A DNA stretch of 64,000 bases from Styela clava. Its lineage: Eukaryota > Chordata > Ascidiacea > Stolidobranchia > Styelidae. The stretch is taken from NCBI RefSeq assembly GCF_964204865.1, contig NC_135250.1, positions 10,106,001-10,170,000 on the forward strand, given 5' to 3'. A program made the position numbers and the translations under genes. Numbering within the stretch: the first letter of the stretch is position 1; every line of letters starts with the position of its first letter. A model generated the notes under the pieces. That model saw nothing but the letters and a program-made list of their open reading frames with translations, was not told the origin of the DNA and did not search any database. This document shows positions 22,099 through 34,975 of the stretch, one piece after another.

Positions 22099-24032
22099 AG
22101 CTTGCATAATACGTTCTTACTTGGAGGCATTTGACTTTTGTGAGATTGAAGTTTCGAGATAATTTTGCCAGTACAAAGTTACAGACGCAAATATACTTTT
22201 GTAATGTTGGATTCTTGTTTGACAATTTGGATAACAACAAATAAAATGCTTTTGTTTGAAGAATGCTTTTCCGTTTTTTACTAGTGAGCGATTGGTCCAG
22301 AAGTGAAACACAAAAGTACTTTGTGTCCCATCCACCACAGCGATTTTTTAAGCAATCCATAAATTTCGGGTGTAAACCAATATGAATGATAAAAAATACC
22401 ATCTTTTGAAGCAATTTGCATTGATAAGGCGACCGTAGCAGTTCCTGAAGATTTTCAATGACCATTTAAGTTTCTGGTTAACCTTTTTTTCTGAAGACCC
22501 ACTTTTTTAGGCTCAAGTCGGATTTTCCAATTCAAACTCGAATTCCGAACCTAAACCCCAAAACCGGAACACACCTTGTTCACTAATGATAATTAGCTAA
22601 AATGCTAATTCAGGTCGAATACATAAGAGAAGGAACATTCTTATTTCTATTGACAAAGAGACAAGTACAATGGAAAATGTAACCGGAATATGAGTTTGTT
22701 GAAATGATCTACGAACTAGCGTGACTGAGGCGATCAAGTGTGACTAAAAAAAGAGTTTCGACAATTTGAAATAACTAAATTATGGCAAAATACCGAATCA
22801 CGCTGAACATAGGGGAGATTCGAAAACAAATCCCAACTATATTTTAATACCGCAAATCGCATATACCATTATTTCGGGAGAAAAAAGTATTTTTTCACCA
22901 TATCAACTTCAAAAATGAACCCAAGATTTACTAGAAATTTACAAAACAATTCGTAGGCCCATTTTGTGTGATGCACGCTTTACGTATCAGGGATTAACCT
23001 TGGTTTGGATAATTGGTTAACGGAAAATTCTCATTGAGCTTCAAGAAATGTATCATAAAAATCTTCCCTTAATCAGGCTATAAGCAAATGTTTTGTTGAT
23101 AAGTAACTTTAGTAGTATCAGCAAAAGTAATAGCGAAAGATCAACGTGCCAAAACGTCCAATGCGGGGAGATTAGACTCAAACCTGGATTGCGAGGGGAA
23201 TTTTTTTAATAAAACTTCAGATATAGAAACGAACCCTACAAAAGTTTTAAAATAAATAAAAGTAATAGCCTTCTCGCGACAACAACCTTTTTAAGCCCTA
23301 AAAATTCGAAGCAATTGGCCCCGTAGGTATTGAGAAAAGCGATTATTTTCACAACGAGAAGAAGAAAAGAAATACCAACAAGATAGCGATGCTCAAATAT
23401 AAGGGCACGAAAGCCAAAGAGGAGTAGTAGTCTACCTTGCTTAATAGAATACCTTGCCTTAATTAGTCTACTGCACGGTACGGTCAAAAAACTTCCGACT
23501 TTCGCGTATTACGCGAGAAGTCGCTGAACCGCTCCAAATAATTTTTACTAATTTTGATAAGGTCATCACACAAAATTTCGAAGTGAAAAACGAATCACAT
23601 AGAGCCTACAAAAAATTTTGAAATAAATAAAAGTAAATTCTTATAGCAAAAAAAATACAATCTTCAACCGCTGAAAATTTGAAGCAATAGGTCCAGTAGT
23701 TGATTTTCTATAACAACAACAAGAAAAATACCAACAAGAACATCAACATAACATGACAGCGAAGCTCATATATATGCATCCGAAGGAGGTACCGGTGTGC
23801 AATCTGACACAGTAGCCGGTACCGAACTACAGCAGACCACCAAAATATCAACTTAAGCGAAAGAGGAACCGCCACAGCAAGCGCAATTTTCAAATTTGAA
23901 TGACGTCATCCCAAAAAAACGAAATAGAGGCCTCACAAAATTTTTTAAAATCAATAATGGTAATAGCCATTTAGCGAAATAATTAATGTTCAACTATTGA
24001 ATATTTCAAAGCGATTGGTCCAGTAGGTGATG
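22099..24032. repeat. Segmental duplication block alpha, copy 2
   Basis: Near-identical to bases 1-1938. It holds three adjacent copies of the dispersed repeat (about 23220-23480, 23570-23850 and 23890-24110). Beyond 24032 the sequence continues into material related to 12960-13900, whereas block alpha copy 1 switches to block beta. No gene is supported. Confidence 0.85.
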
Positions 24033-25015
24033 AGAAAAGCCATTTTTTGACGACAAAAAAAGGAAAAAATTAGAAAAATATTAACAACGTAATAACAAAA
24101 CGATCCATATGTACATTTCGTGTCCAACAAGAACAACAACAGCATAATAAAAAAAAAAAACGATTAATTGTTACATTCCGTTTCCAATAAGATTCTAACA
24201 GTTTACTGCTTTGAAAATATACTATACAAGGTTGTGTGGAAGAACCCCGAAGAAACGATAAGATTCCTTCAAAAAATGGAAACACAATATATCCAAAATT
24301 TAATTTGTTCACCTTAAAAACGATGGTTTGCTAATTTCAAAGAAAAACATGCTCAAACAAACAAATATTGAGTTACTTTTCGAGAAAAAATAAATCCGAC
24401 AAAAATATTTTATTATCTTTTATGATATATATATCAGTGAGACCTCAACTGTTGCATTATCGCTGACCGAAATTTTTAATCGGGTTTATATTTTGTGACC
24501 TTCTGAGGAATGCACTATGAGCTTCTTCAGTCAGGCTGCTCTTATTACGAGACCTTATAAATTTCATAACTGACAACGGAGATTTGCAAGCATAATATGT
24601 AGATGAAAACATGGAAAGTAATGGCAGTTGCAAGGTTTTTAAAGCACGAAATGACAATTTCGGAATGACAATTCAAGCTCGCAATATTTCGTTTTCCGTA
24701 CTTCTCCCTTGTATTCCCTTCTTTGACGGTAATTTTTCCATATTTTCTAACTCAAGTCAATAATTTTGTTTCCACAAAATTGAGCTACTGCATTCATACA
24801 GAAAAAAAAACGAACACCGACTATCAGATAATAACGAGACTTAAAAATTTCTGCGTGAAGGGGAAAGATGTTGTTTCTGAGGCGTCGCTCGCGTGTCAGG
24901 GGTGCCTAGTATAAAAACCAAAACCGCCACGAAAAGAATGCAATTGTGAAGACCAACATAATCAACTAAAAGTAAATTATTTTGAAATTTGCTAAGAAAT
25001 GGAAAACGGTTGATA
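24033..25015. other. Duplicated flank, no gene
   Basis: Related to 12960-13480 over most of its length. Only short open frames, none with recognisable features. Confidence 0.5.
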
Positions 25016-25023
25016 CTCTACGG

Positions 25024-26053
25024 CAGGGTCGTCCAACCCGTGGCCCGCGGACCACATGTGGCCCGACTAGAAGTTTTGAGTGGCCCGCGCTGCATTTTCG
25101 GAAATGAATATAAGAAAAAATATTAAGTAAAACTTCCATTTTTCAAGTGATGTAGTTATTATTGATATTATTATTGATACAAACAATTTGTTCATTTTCC
25201 TGAAATGCGCTCTGCTAGCCCTTTCAAACGAGCCATGAGTGCAATTTTGAATCGAAACCAACTGAAAGATATCGATATATAAATAGTCGCTTACACACTT
25301 GGGTTTTTTTATTCTCTTTAACGTTACCTCATCTGTCAGACAATCTTCTTTTATTTTATCACGTGGTCTCTCGTTCAAATGTAGCACCAACCAAATATTA
25401 CTAGATCAAACATGCTGGGGGCATAAATGATAATTGCCAATGCTGTGTGTTTAGGCGTGGTATGTACTATGTACATGCATAAAATCCTTGATGTTTTGGC
25501 AATCAGGTAAAATATTGATGAGTTGACAATTTTGGATTGCTTTGGCGCTTAAATAACGTACAATTGACAGTCCGATTTAAGGGAGAGGTTTAAAGACTTG
25601 CCATTACTCAATTTTACCGAAAATACGTCTCCAATGAAAGAATTTCAGAGGATTGACAGAATGGCTGTTTTAATGACCTCATTATTTGTCAGCACTTACT
25701 TGTACAAGCAAATGAGATCACTAATTTCTGACAGTCATATAAAAAATTGGCTTCGCATTGCTACATCGTCCATTTCAGCGAATATTGAAAACTTGTTAGC
25801 GAAAAACAGTGCCAAACTTCACACCAAAATATCTACGCGTAGAAATACCTTTGTTGACTTTACAGTATCTTCGTTCTTTTATTGTTCTTATTATTGAGAA
25901 AGTTTGATGCGAGGGTTGTTTGTTTTTACCTTTTTTGTCATTAACTTTTAGTCAGTGTAGCAAAACTAGAAAAATAATTACCATGATAAGTAGCCCGCGC
26001 AATTATTAGTAAACTAAATGTGGCCCGTCGGCCAAAAAGGTTGGCCGACCCTG
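25024..26053 (+). mobile_element. hAT element with decayed transposase, exact 8-bp TSD
   Basis: The ends are CAGGGTCGTCCAACC and GGTTGGCCGACCCTG, with GTGGCCCG just inside both. CTCTACGG flanks it at 25016-25023 and 26054-26061, the 8-bp target duplication of hAT elements. A plus-strand fragment at 25598-25897 contains LFVSTYL and, after decay, LRIATSSI, residues typical of the C-terminal dimerisation region of hAT transposases of the kind domesticated in GTF2IRD2-like proteins. The element is only 1030 bases, so most of the transposase is gone. The paralogous site at 13479-13486 is empty, so insertion followed duplication or was absent from that copy. Confidence 0.93.
25598..25897 (+). pseudogene. 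hAT transposase C-terminal remnant
   Basis: About 99 codons. Residues LFVSTYL followed by a short gap and LRIATSSISANIENLLAK fit the end of a hAT transposase, the region that packs on the RNase H-like catalytic core. The catalytic acidic residues and zinc-finger part are absent. It lies inside the element at 25024-26053 and cannot encode an active enzyme. Confidence 0.75.
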
Positions 26054-26488
26054 CTCTACGGTATTAGTGAAAATAACACTTTTGAACAAAACCTTGGGTA
26101 AATTTATCCTGCTTTTATTTAGTTCGGAAGTATATCAATGTATCTATCACACGACGATCAAATTTTAAATTATGGGCTTTTCGGGAGTCTGTGTAACATA
26201 TTATGCAGTGTTGTGTTACAAAAACTGCAGAATATTGCTCTGTTTGTATTTTCATAGGAACAATAGATTGATCATGTGAGAAATCATAGACGTGTCTGAG
26301 GTCGATGTTTTGCTCGACGTATCACATTTCTAATCAGTGGCAAGTCTTACTTAGGCCTTAGTGGAAGCTATTTGATATAAATATATTTTTATTAAATATA
26401 TATATTCAACATCAGACGCAATAGACTGTTCGAGCCGTGGCGATCGATGTGTTGGCCACCGCTGTACTGCATGATGCTTAGTGCTATG

Positions 26489-26496
26489 ATTTACGG
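26489..26496. other. Empty site paralogous to the hAT insertion at 34976
   Basis: ATTTACGG sits where ATTTATGA is duplicated around the element at 34976-36550. The flanking bases on both sides (a TTAGTG-TATG stretch left and GTTATATCCATA right) align with the flanks of that element. Confidence 0.75.
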
Positions 26497-29400
26497 TGTC
26501 TGTGTTATATCCATATTACACTGAAGCCACACCTGAACAGTGATGTGATATTACCAATAGGAAAAGAAATATGTATCGCATTTTTTCCCTGATCATGGGT
26601 AACACTATTTTGGAAAGATATTGTCGAAGAGCGGAATGGAAACCTTTACTCAGAAGATTTGCATATCTTTTGCATTGAAGTACAAATTTGTTTTCAATCA
26701 CAGTATCGTTTCTTACACTTTGGCTCACGTGCCTATTTATTCACTTTGTTACATTATGGTTCCATTACATTTACACCCACGACAATTGCACCTGCATACT
26801 ATGGAATTTTTTACGGATATTTGAACCCATACTAACCCTAACCCATGGATTTTAGCACCCTCATATAGATTGAACCCGCGGATATACGGGTGCAAATTTA
26901 TGGATTCAAATGTACGTGGGTTCAAATGTAAGGTCGTCTTACATTATGTATATATCCGTGGAAATTTTTTTCATATGACTACAGTTTCGGACTATCACCA
27001 GATATTTTTTGAAAGTTTAGGTTTTCTATACGCCGAGTGCCATCATTTATACCAATATTTTATTTAGCAAAGCGTATCACTTCTTCAATCTACATATCAC
27101 TTCTATGAATCATTCTGAAACATGTATCGTTGGTTAAAAATAGTTTCCAAACGGATTCGACAAAACGTGAATAGAGACGTGGAATTACAATAAAGTCAAA
27201 AGAACATTGGAACCGCCTTCGAAACTCACACAGTATTCGAAACATAAAAGAACGTTAGTTTCGATGAGAAAATGTAAGGAAAAACTAGAAAAATAATAAA
27301 ATGTGCAGTAACGCAAATGAATAGTGAATGGTGCATATTTGATTTATTCAAATAAATGCCTGACTGGCCAAAAATCATTATTGTTAAAACTGAATGGACA
27401 GAAGAACATGCAAATCATGCAACATCATTTGCATTGAGAAATCTGGCGAATCACATTTTGCAATCCCAGCATTTTCTCCCATTGTGCAAACAACCAAAAC
27501 GGATGAGGGTAAAAGTATCTTGGAATTGATAAAAAATATTCTGGTAATTTCTTTTCAAGGTGGTTTGCATTTATTTTTTGATCCGTATTGATATATATAT
27601 TTATATTTTCTGAAAATGATAAAATAAAGCAACAGTCAAATAGTAAACGCGCGTTGGGATTTTTTTTTTACAAAGTCCAAGTCATGCACAAAATGGGGAT
27701 TTGGAAAAAACACATTTTTCGTTTTAATTAACAAAGTAGTAAATAAATATACAGTTGGGATCAGGTTGTGAATGATTTAAAAAATTGAATTTTGAGCGCA
27801 ATCTGCATACCTAACTCAAACCCTAACCGGATAATAATTATTTTTATTTTTTTTTATTTTTATGAGAGTTGTTGTTTTTTGACGAGGGCTTTGTACAAAA
27901 AATCTTTCGAGTTGTGTTTAAACAGATTACTTACAATTGAATAATGTGATTTATGTGGATTGAGAGTCAGAATGAAACACTTAATCAAGTGAGAAACATA
28001 CATCAATAAATTGAATTTCTCATTAACTTTTCGACGTTTGTCGAAATATTTGTTCATTCGTAAGAAAATTTTTTTGTACAATTGATGCGTTTCCAGAACA
28101 TTACATTCTTGTAAAAGTCTGTTGAAACTAAATTCTCACCAAAGCCATTCTAGTGAATTTCTTCCCATATATTACTCACAAGAAAATAAAGTTTTGTCGC
28201 AATTTTTTTCTGATCAACGCCATTTCATGTAGTTACTGTAAAAGAATAGAATCGAAACTTTTACTCAGAAAATTTCCATATCTTTGCATTGAAGTATAAA
28301 TTTGTTTTCAATCATATTATCGTAGCTTGAGTATTGTTTCTTACACTTTGGCTCACGCGCCTATTTATCCTCTTTGTCACTTTATATATCTATGAAAATT
28401 TTTCATATGACTGCAGTTTCAGACCATAGTCAGATATTTTCAGTATTATTCAAAGGGTTCCGGATCGGTTTTCAAAACGTCGAATGCCAGCATTTATATC
28501 AAAATTTTATTTAGCAAGATGAATGTATTAAGTCATAAAAAACTGCATAAAACATAATATTCTACATATCGACTCCATGAACCACTCTGAAACATGTATC
28601 ACTTGTTACAAATTGTTTCCAATAGGATTTAACAAAACGTGAATAGAGAGATGAAATGATACAATAAAGCTAAAAGAAAAATGGATCTGCTTTCGAAACT
28701 CACACAGTATTCAAAACATAAAAAGAACATAAATTTGAATGAGAAAATCTACCAAAAATTAAAAAAAAACAAATGTGTAATAACGCAAATGAATAGTGAA
28801 TGGTGCTTATTTGACTTATTCAAATGAATGACTTACTGACTAAAAATCATTATTGTTAAAGTTGAATAGACAGAAGAACATGCAGATATTGCAACATCAT
28901 TTGCATTAAAATATCTGGCGAATCATATTTTTTAATCTCAGCATTTTCTTCGATTGTGCAAACAACCAAAGTAAATAAGGCTAAAAGTAGCTTAAAATTC
29001 ATGGGAAATGATCTGGCAATTTTTTTTTTCAATGTTGTTTGCATTTATTTTTCGTCTTAATTCCTAATGATAGATTTACATTTTTATGGAATTGATAAAA
29101 CAAAACAACCGTCAAACAACAGTCTTTTTTGTACAACTGTGCCGCCATTAATGCGAAAATGTGAGACTTGGGAAAAAAAATCACCACGTTTTTAATGACA
29201 AATTAGTAATAAATATACAGTTGGGGTGAGGGCTGGGAAGGATTTGAAATTTGAATTCCGAGCGCAACATGCATTTCTAATTCAAACCCTAACTGGATAA
29301 CTACTAGTTTTCATGTGATGAGCGTTGGTGGTGTTTCCGCCATGTTGTATTAGAACAGATTGCTTGCAATTGACCAGTGGTATTATATTATGTGGGTTGA

Positions 29401-29859
29401 AGCGAGCTGCCTCCCTACAGACTATTACAGACAGACTATATATATACGAATCTTCCCCAATGATTATTTTGTTTGTATTTCGTATTTGTATTGCGTGATT
29501 TTGCAAATGTTTCCCGAATCAGACAGATGTGAAGAGTCAAAATATAAAACCCAATTGAGTAAAAAACAGTCATCAGTACCTTGAATTTCACATTAACTTT
29601 ACGACGTTTGTAAAAACATTCCTCTTTTTCATTCGTAGGGAAAATTGTTGTACAATTGAATTTGTTAACTTCATTCATGACGAAGATTTAAAAGAAACAT
29701 CAATTTCTATTAACAATAGGAAAGTATTCCAGCATTGTAGGAAAATAGGCTCCCATTGCTCATATCCTTTTTTTTATCAAAGTCAATACAACGAATTGAA
29801 TTTTCTTAAATAATTTAAAGAGTTGACGACGACAGGAAAGTGTTTTTGTCAGCGAAGGG

Positions 29860-29866
29860 TATATAA
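29860..29866 (+). promoter_or_regulatory. Candidate TATA box, EF-hand gene I
   Basis: TATATAATAGGAGATAATGTTG is one of the best-conserved non-coding stretches, recurring at 38069, 42234, 46613 and 50979 upstream of genes II-V. It lies about 540 bases before the ATG. A leader exon ending at a CAG/GTAACC donor near 29958, with an acceptor (TTACAG) at about 30316, would fit gene I, but the donor is not conserved in the other copies. Confidence 0.45.
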
Positions 29867-30406
29867 TAGGAGATAATGTTGAAAAACAACGCATAACTGC
29901 TTGACGGCTCCAGAGAAACGGAGAAATAAGTTTGTGTGCTTTCCAAATGCCTCTGCAGGTAACCAGTGAAAATAGAGAATGGCAACCTAAGAATTTAAAA
30001 ATATCACAAATTTGAATTTTGTTTAATTTTCAGTAAATTCTGCAACATTTTAGCATATTTATAAATTGAATATGAAATTATTCAAACATTCAATTCAGAG
30101 ATAAAATTTAATTCAAGGATTTGGGTACAAAAACTATTTAGAAATGTGTCCGGAAATTCTGGTTTATTTATCATAATAGGCGTATTATGAGAAATGTCCC
30201 TGCACACCTATATTTATAACCATAAAAATATACCTCATCCAATAATGAAACGTTCGCAATTCTTCATAAAATATATCGAATAATCATTAATCGCTGAGTA
30301 GGCGAATATTTTACAGTCAGTGATTGCTAGTAACTCTGCTTTTGGCCAAAAGTACACTCAAAAAACATTCAAAGTATATGTTTTCCATGCAGTTTTAATC
30401 TTAAAC

Positions 30407-31977
30407 ATGTTGAGCTTCGTTACCAAGGGTGTTTTAATCTTGTTAGTCATTGGAATTTCGCAAACAAAGGGCGAGTGCTGCGGTCGTGGCAGAAATGGTA
30501 TGTATATTTTTATATTTGAATATTCAAATTTAATTTAATCAAACTTAATTAATTTTATTTAAAACTTAAAATGCGTAATGTTTCATTTCATACCTCACTG
30601 GTTCTCAACCTTTGAAGAACTAATTTAATTACGGTTATTATGGTTATGGGTTTATTCCATTTCCACCACAAATTTTTATCAAAATGATTGTAAATTACAG
30701 TTGTACTCGCATAAAAGATTCATGTTCAGTAAACCATATTTATTTTCATGATTCTATGCTTTTTACCGTATGACTTTTTCCTTTTCTCAGGATTTTGTAA
30801 AAATTGTGCGAGGGTGGGCTTTTGGAGATCACAAAAATGTTGTGGCCTAACAAGTGGAAACGAAAAGGGGGGATGCAATATATTTTGTTGCAATTGTATC
30901 TGTGCCCATGGACATCCTATTATCTCCTGTGAGTCTGCTTACATTTTTATTAGTTGGGAATCAAGTATTTTTCTGAGAATAAATAGAAAATTTCCTAAGT
31001 GTTATTTAGTTTTGGTAACTAGTTGTTCAATCTGATTCTCATTTTCACTGATTCATTTCTTCTTGAAAATGTGCAAAGACATTCTTGTCTGGCAATTTAT
31101 GTGATGTTATTGTGTTTCAACGAACCTTTATTTCAAAATTAATAATACTCACCGAAAAGAAAATTTTCACCTATATTCATTGATGACATTACAAATTATT
31201 GAAACGATTTTTAAAATTTACTTAGGGAGGAGATACTTGAAAGCGGGTGAATCAAGTCACTACACTTGCAAGCAAGACGTTCACACCGTTCCTCACGGTG
31301 ATGCTGAACGATACATCGACCTCGATTCCAAGAAAAACGCTTGGGACGTTTTCAACAGCCTCGATCAAGACCAGGATCTCAAAATCAACCGGAATGAGTT
31401 TTTCGACGCTATGAAAGCTCGCTTGTCAGTGAGTAGAAATAAAGAAATATACTTTACAATACTACTACATTAGCAAAAAGAGAAGTAAATATACATCATA
31501 TACTTCGGTTATATTTTGTCACATTCTGGTGAATTGAATGGAGAATAAGATGATTCGAAAACAATATGCAATTCTATGCGTTTGTTTGAATATTATCTGG
31601 CGCAATGCGTGATTTAATATAAAATTCAAGAATGTATTTTTTGGGTCGGGTTTAAGTTAAATATGAATAACGATATGGCCGGGTAAACGGCAACATGTAA
31701 AATCGTTATGGGCAGTACTTTCAGAATAAGGATTTTCATGTGTTCAATATGTTTCTACTGACAGGATGACCACGATGATGCTGACTTGTTCGCATCTCAT
31801 CTGCTGGATACCGATTTCCTCGACACAATTGCCGCATACTTGGATGCTGATGATGATATGATTCACGATACCGTGAAGGACCGTGCCATGGCTTCAATTT
31901 TCCAGGAGTTTAACAAAATGGATGTGGATGAAGACGGGTATATCCAGGCCGGCGAATTCGACAAAGATTTAAAATAA
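30407..31977 (+). CDS. Secreted Cys-rich EF-hand protein, gene I
   Basis: Four exons: 30407-30497, 30791-30928, 31226-31428 and 31765-31977, all with GT..AG introns, giving 214 residues. Residues 1-22 form a signal peptide (hydrophobic core GVLILLVIGI). Residues 24-68 form a compact cysteine-rich domain with eleven cysteines (C24, 25, 33, 36, 47, 48, 59, 63, 64, 66, 68), rich in Gly and ending GHP. Two canonical 12-residue EF-hand loops follow: DQDQDLKINRNE (123-134) and DVDEDGYIQAGE (197-208), each with acidic positions 1, 3, 5 and 12. The segment between them is very acidic. Likely role: extracellular calcium binding; I do not recognise a named family with this order of domains. Intron 2 is 297 bases, shorter than in genes II-V. 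AATAAA lies at 32091. First of a plus-strand array of five. Confidence 0.88.
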
Positions 31978-34284
31978 ACCGAAAGTTATATCCTATTGCC
32001 AGAAATTTGATTTTAAATTGAACTATAATATTGTGAACAGAAAATTTCATTTCCGTAACATATGATAGGTTTCTTTTTGTACATATACCAAATAAAAGTC
32101 ACAGACTGATTGTCAACTATTTGACTTATAAAATCTATTCCGGCCCCAATACTTAAAATAGGAAGTACACTGAAAGCCATCTCACGTGTAATTGATAGCA
32201 TTTTCTTTGTGAAATTTGACAAACGTTATTCCATTTTCCTTGAACTTTAGCATGTGTGATAATAGCAAGGTATTATATTTTATTATTATTTTATGTAGGC
32301 CTACTTATTATTTTTAGCTTGTCGATGTGATTCAGAACCATTTTGCGTCACAGACATTTAGGTTTGGGAAATGACTAAGATTTTTTGGCAGTATGGCAGT
32401 AACCACTGTCATGAATAGTGATATTTTTGACTTTTATTATAATATACTCATACTTGCATTCAAACTTTGTTTTATGATTGTAATGATAGAAAGGTTTCAG
32501 TGGTATCAGCATCGATTCATGTGTACAGTGAAAATATCGTTTCGTTCTTCTTCCGGTAAATACTGCATTCAATTTGAATGCGTGAAATATTTTGGTGCAA
32601 TTTTAATTGATAAAAGATTAAAGCGGATAAAAATTTTATGTTGTACAAATATGCTCTGTAAAATATTTCTATGGAAAAAATTTGTTGGGAAAAATTTCAT
32701 TCCAGTACTGACGAAATTTCCTTCGTATTAGCCACATATTGACGAATGTAAAGTGCAAATTGTGCCCTACTTTTAAATCATTCGAACCAATGATTTACCA
32801 ATTTTTGATTAATTAGCCCTGCCAAAGTCTAACGGTCTTACGCGAAGAAGTAGAAGCGACCGCCTAAACTCCAACAATACCAGGAATTGACGGTATAGCT
32901 CAAGCGTCGCACGTGTTGATCAGTGCTTAAACAAAAATCAGATTAAGGCTTGTTTCACCAAAACTTTGCCATTCTTGGATGCTTTTTCGTTGGATTTTTG
33001 AAATGAAAAGCTCCTACTACGTTCCGATGTCCGCCATCTTCAGGAAACTATGTACTAAGCAGGGAAGTTATAGTCATATTTCAATAATAGCTCATTGCAA
33101 CACTCAAAGGGCCACAGTGCCGACTGCAAGCCACAGTGAAAACTGAGGCTGCATATATGGTAAAACTGGAGTAATAATATAGCATTCACGTTAAAATGAG
33201 GCAACTCAGATTTTCTTTTTTCAAAAAATTTAGCTTAGAATATAATGGCTTAAGCGCCAATAAATTCAATTCTCTTTCGTATTTTAAGATTGAAATGTTA
33301 CCTCTTACCTATCATATATACATATTTCGAGCTCTCCATCCCTTCTACACGTTTTAAAAATAACACATATTCCATTGCTTATGCGAGTTAATATTTTTAC
33401 TTCATAATTAAAATGGAAATAAAATAAAATTAATATTGAAGCATAAAATAAATATTGAAATCTTCTTTTGAGTAAATTATGTAAATTTTAGCATCCAATA
33501 TCTACGATAGTTTTTAGTTAATCATGGCACAAGTAGGAAAAAGGATAAAATAATGATGTCTTGGAAACAGAATTTCGAAATGTATTTCTTCAGAATATTG
33601 ACGCTGTCTCTTAAAAAGTAACAACAGTATTATACTATTATACAACAGTATTATACAGTCCCATTGTTCTGAGTTTAGAAAAACATTTATTGCCGGAATG
33701 TTTAAAATAAACAAGTGAAGTGGAATTCAAGACTTTTCCAAATTTTTGCTTCCCCATCGGGAAGAATTTCCCCTTCATGGAGAATATGTAAATAGCTTAT
33801 GTGATTAACGCAGTATTTCATCACAACGATTCGTAACATTTAGACAGAGGAAGTTGTTCTATAGTTTTAACATGAGAGTGAAATAAAACAAAATAAAACT
33901 GTGTTAACGTTTTAAATATTTTTTCAAAAATTCTCTCAACTGCAAATTCGATTCGCAGAAAGTTGTTAACATTGTTAAAATGATTCTTAGGAGAATTCAC
34001 ATAAAATATTCAAATTATTTAAAATTTTGTCTAGATTCACTTGGTTTTGAGTTTTATACCCGGAACAAAAAATATTTAAAAAAAATAGCAAAGTTATAGA
34101 CCATTGCAATTCCCCACGGATTGTATCTATAGCGCGTACACCTTTCACAGGACCATCGTTTGCGAGAATACTTTTCACGAGATTGCAGTTTAGCAAGATA
34201 AAACATTTGCTCAAATATTGTTTTATACAAACGTGTTTTTGCAGGTAGAAACAGAAATTATTGAATATTTCATCACCGGAAAAT
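31978..34284. other. 3' flank of gene I
   Basis: The part to about 33500 is shared with the 3' flanks of genes II (about 40480-41500) and V. In particular, 32815-33500 matches about 54640-55640 beyond the end of the array. The rest to 34284 is A/T-rich and shows nothing I can name. Confidence 0.55.
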
Positions 34285-34700
34285 TGGTGGTTCCCCCCTC
34301 CGTTATGCTCCAGTGATTCCGGAAGGGGGCGCGTCTCAGAATGAGGGTATTAGAAATAAAGTATATAGAAATGATCGGAAAAATTAGTTAAATGCCTTTT
34401 TAAAAGTTATTTTTCCTGCTCCCCCAGTCACGGTCCAGTGATTTTGACTTATTAAAGACCTCTGAGATGTCTAATTAGGAATCTAAAAACATAGGCGTGG
34501 CTGTAAAAATTAGTTGAATCATTTTAAAAAAAAATTCTCCCACTCCCCGGTTACGCTCTAGTGATTTTATTTTATATCTCGAGAATCGTGGTAGATAGAG
34601 ATGCTATATCTGGGTTTTACATGGTAATGGAGGTAAAGTTTATGACGAACAATTGTCGTCACGGTCGAGTGATTGTCACGGTCGAGTGATCACAGACCTC
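34285..34700. repeat. Degenerate tandem repeat, period about 110-125 bp
   Basis: A C-rich phrase ending in TCCAGTGATT recurs with AGTGAT at 34312, 34437, 34560, 34669 and 34685. The spacings are 125, 123 and 109, then a local 16-base duplication. The units are A/T-rich between the phrases. Confidence 0.7.
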
Positions 34701-34975
34701 AAAAACTTATAAAACAGGACTTACTTACGATGTACAGGTTTATGATGTGTTATTCAAACTACACAACGGTCTAACTTGGTCGGGGCAGCGCGCAGGACGA
34801 ATTCCCACGATTCGCCCGGCGTTAACGACCACCGTGCACACACCCACTAACGAGCGTCCGCTTTTTACCGTGTTCAAAAAATTTTCCTACGGTTCTCCTC
34901 GAGGGTAGCGACCTCTTCTGGATGTCACCGTAGCGCTCTCTTCTCGTGCTGTACGTTTAGTGTTATGATTTATGA

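Larger units (their letters stand above)
17158..22130. repeat. Segmental duplication block beta, copy 2
   Basis: Second copy of the block at 1947-6400, with the intact copy 4 gene. It keeps about 0.5 kb (about 18265-18797) that is missing in the first copy, with the break at a poly-C tract. The rest of 18220-20445 is the gene-upstream region; I see no coding sequence there. Confidence 0.8.
26062..30406. other. Region before the EF-hand array, with a gene-less upstream block
   Basis: About 26617-27650 matches 28248-29130 and also 36740-37340, 41600-42040, 45980-46420 and 50360-50760, that is, the sequence about 1-2 kb upstream of each EF-hand gene. The copy at 28248 leads into gene I, but the copy at 26617 has no gene after it. 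Bits resembling AACCCTAAC are part of this shared block, not telomere arrays. No coding region is supported. Confidence 0.65.

Noticed and set aside
25067-25390. 107-codon minus-strand frame in the hAT element
   Set aside because: No transposase motif on this strand; the recognisable transposase remnant is on the plus strand.
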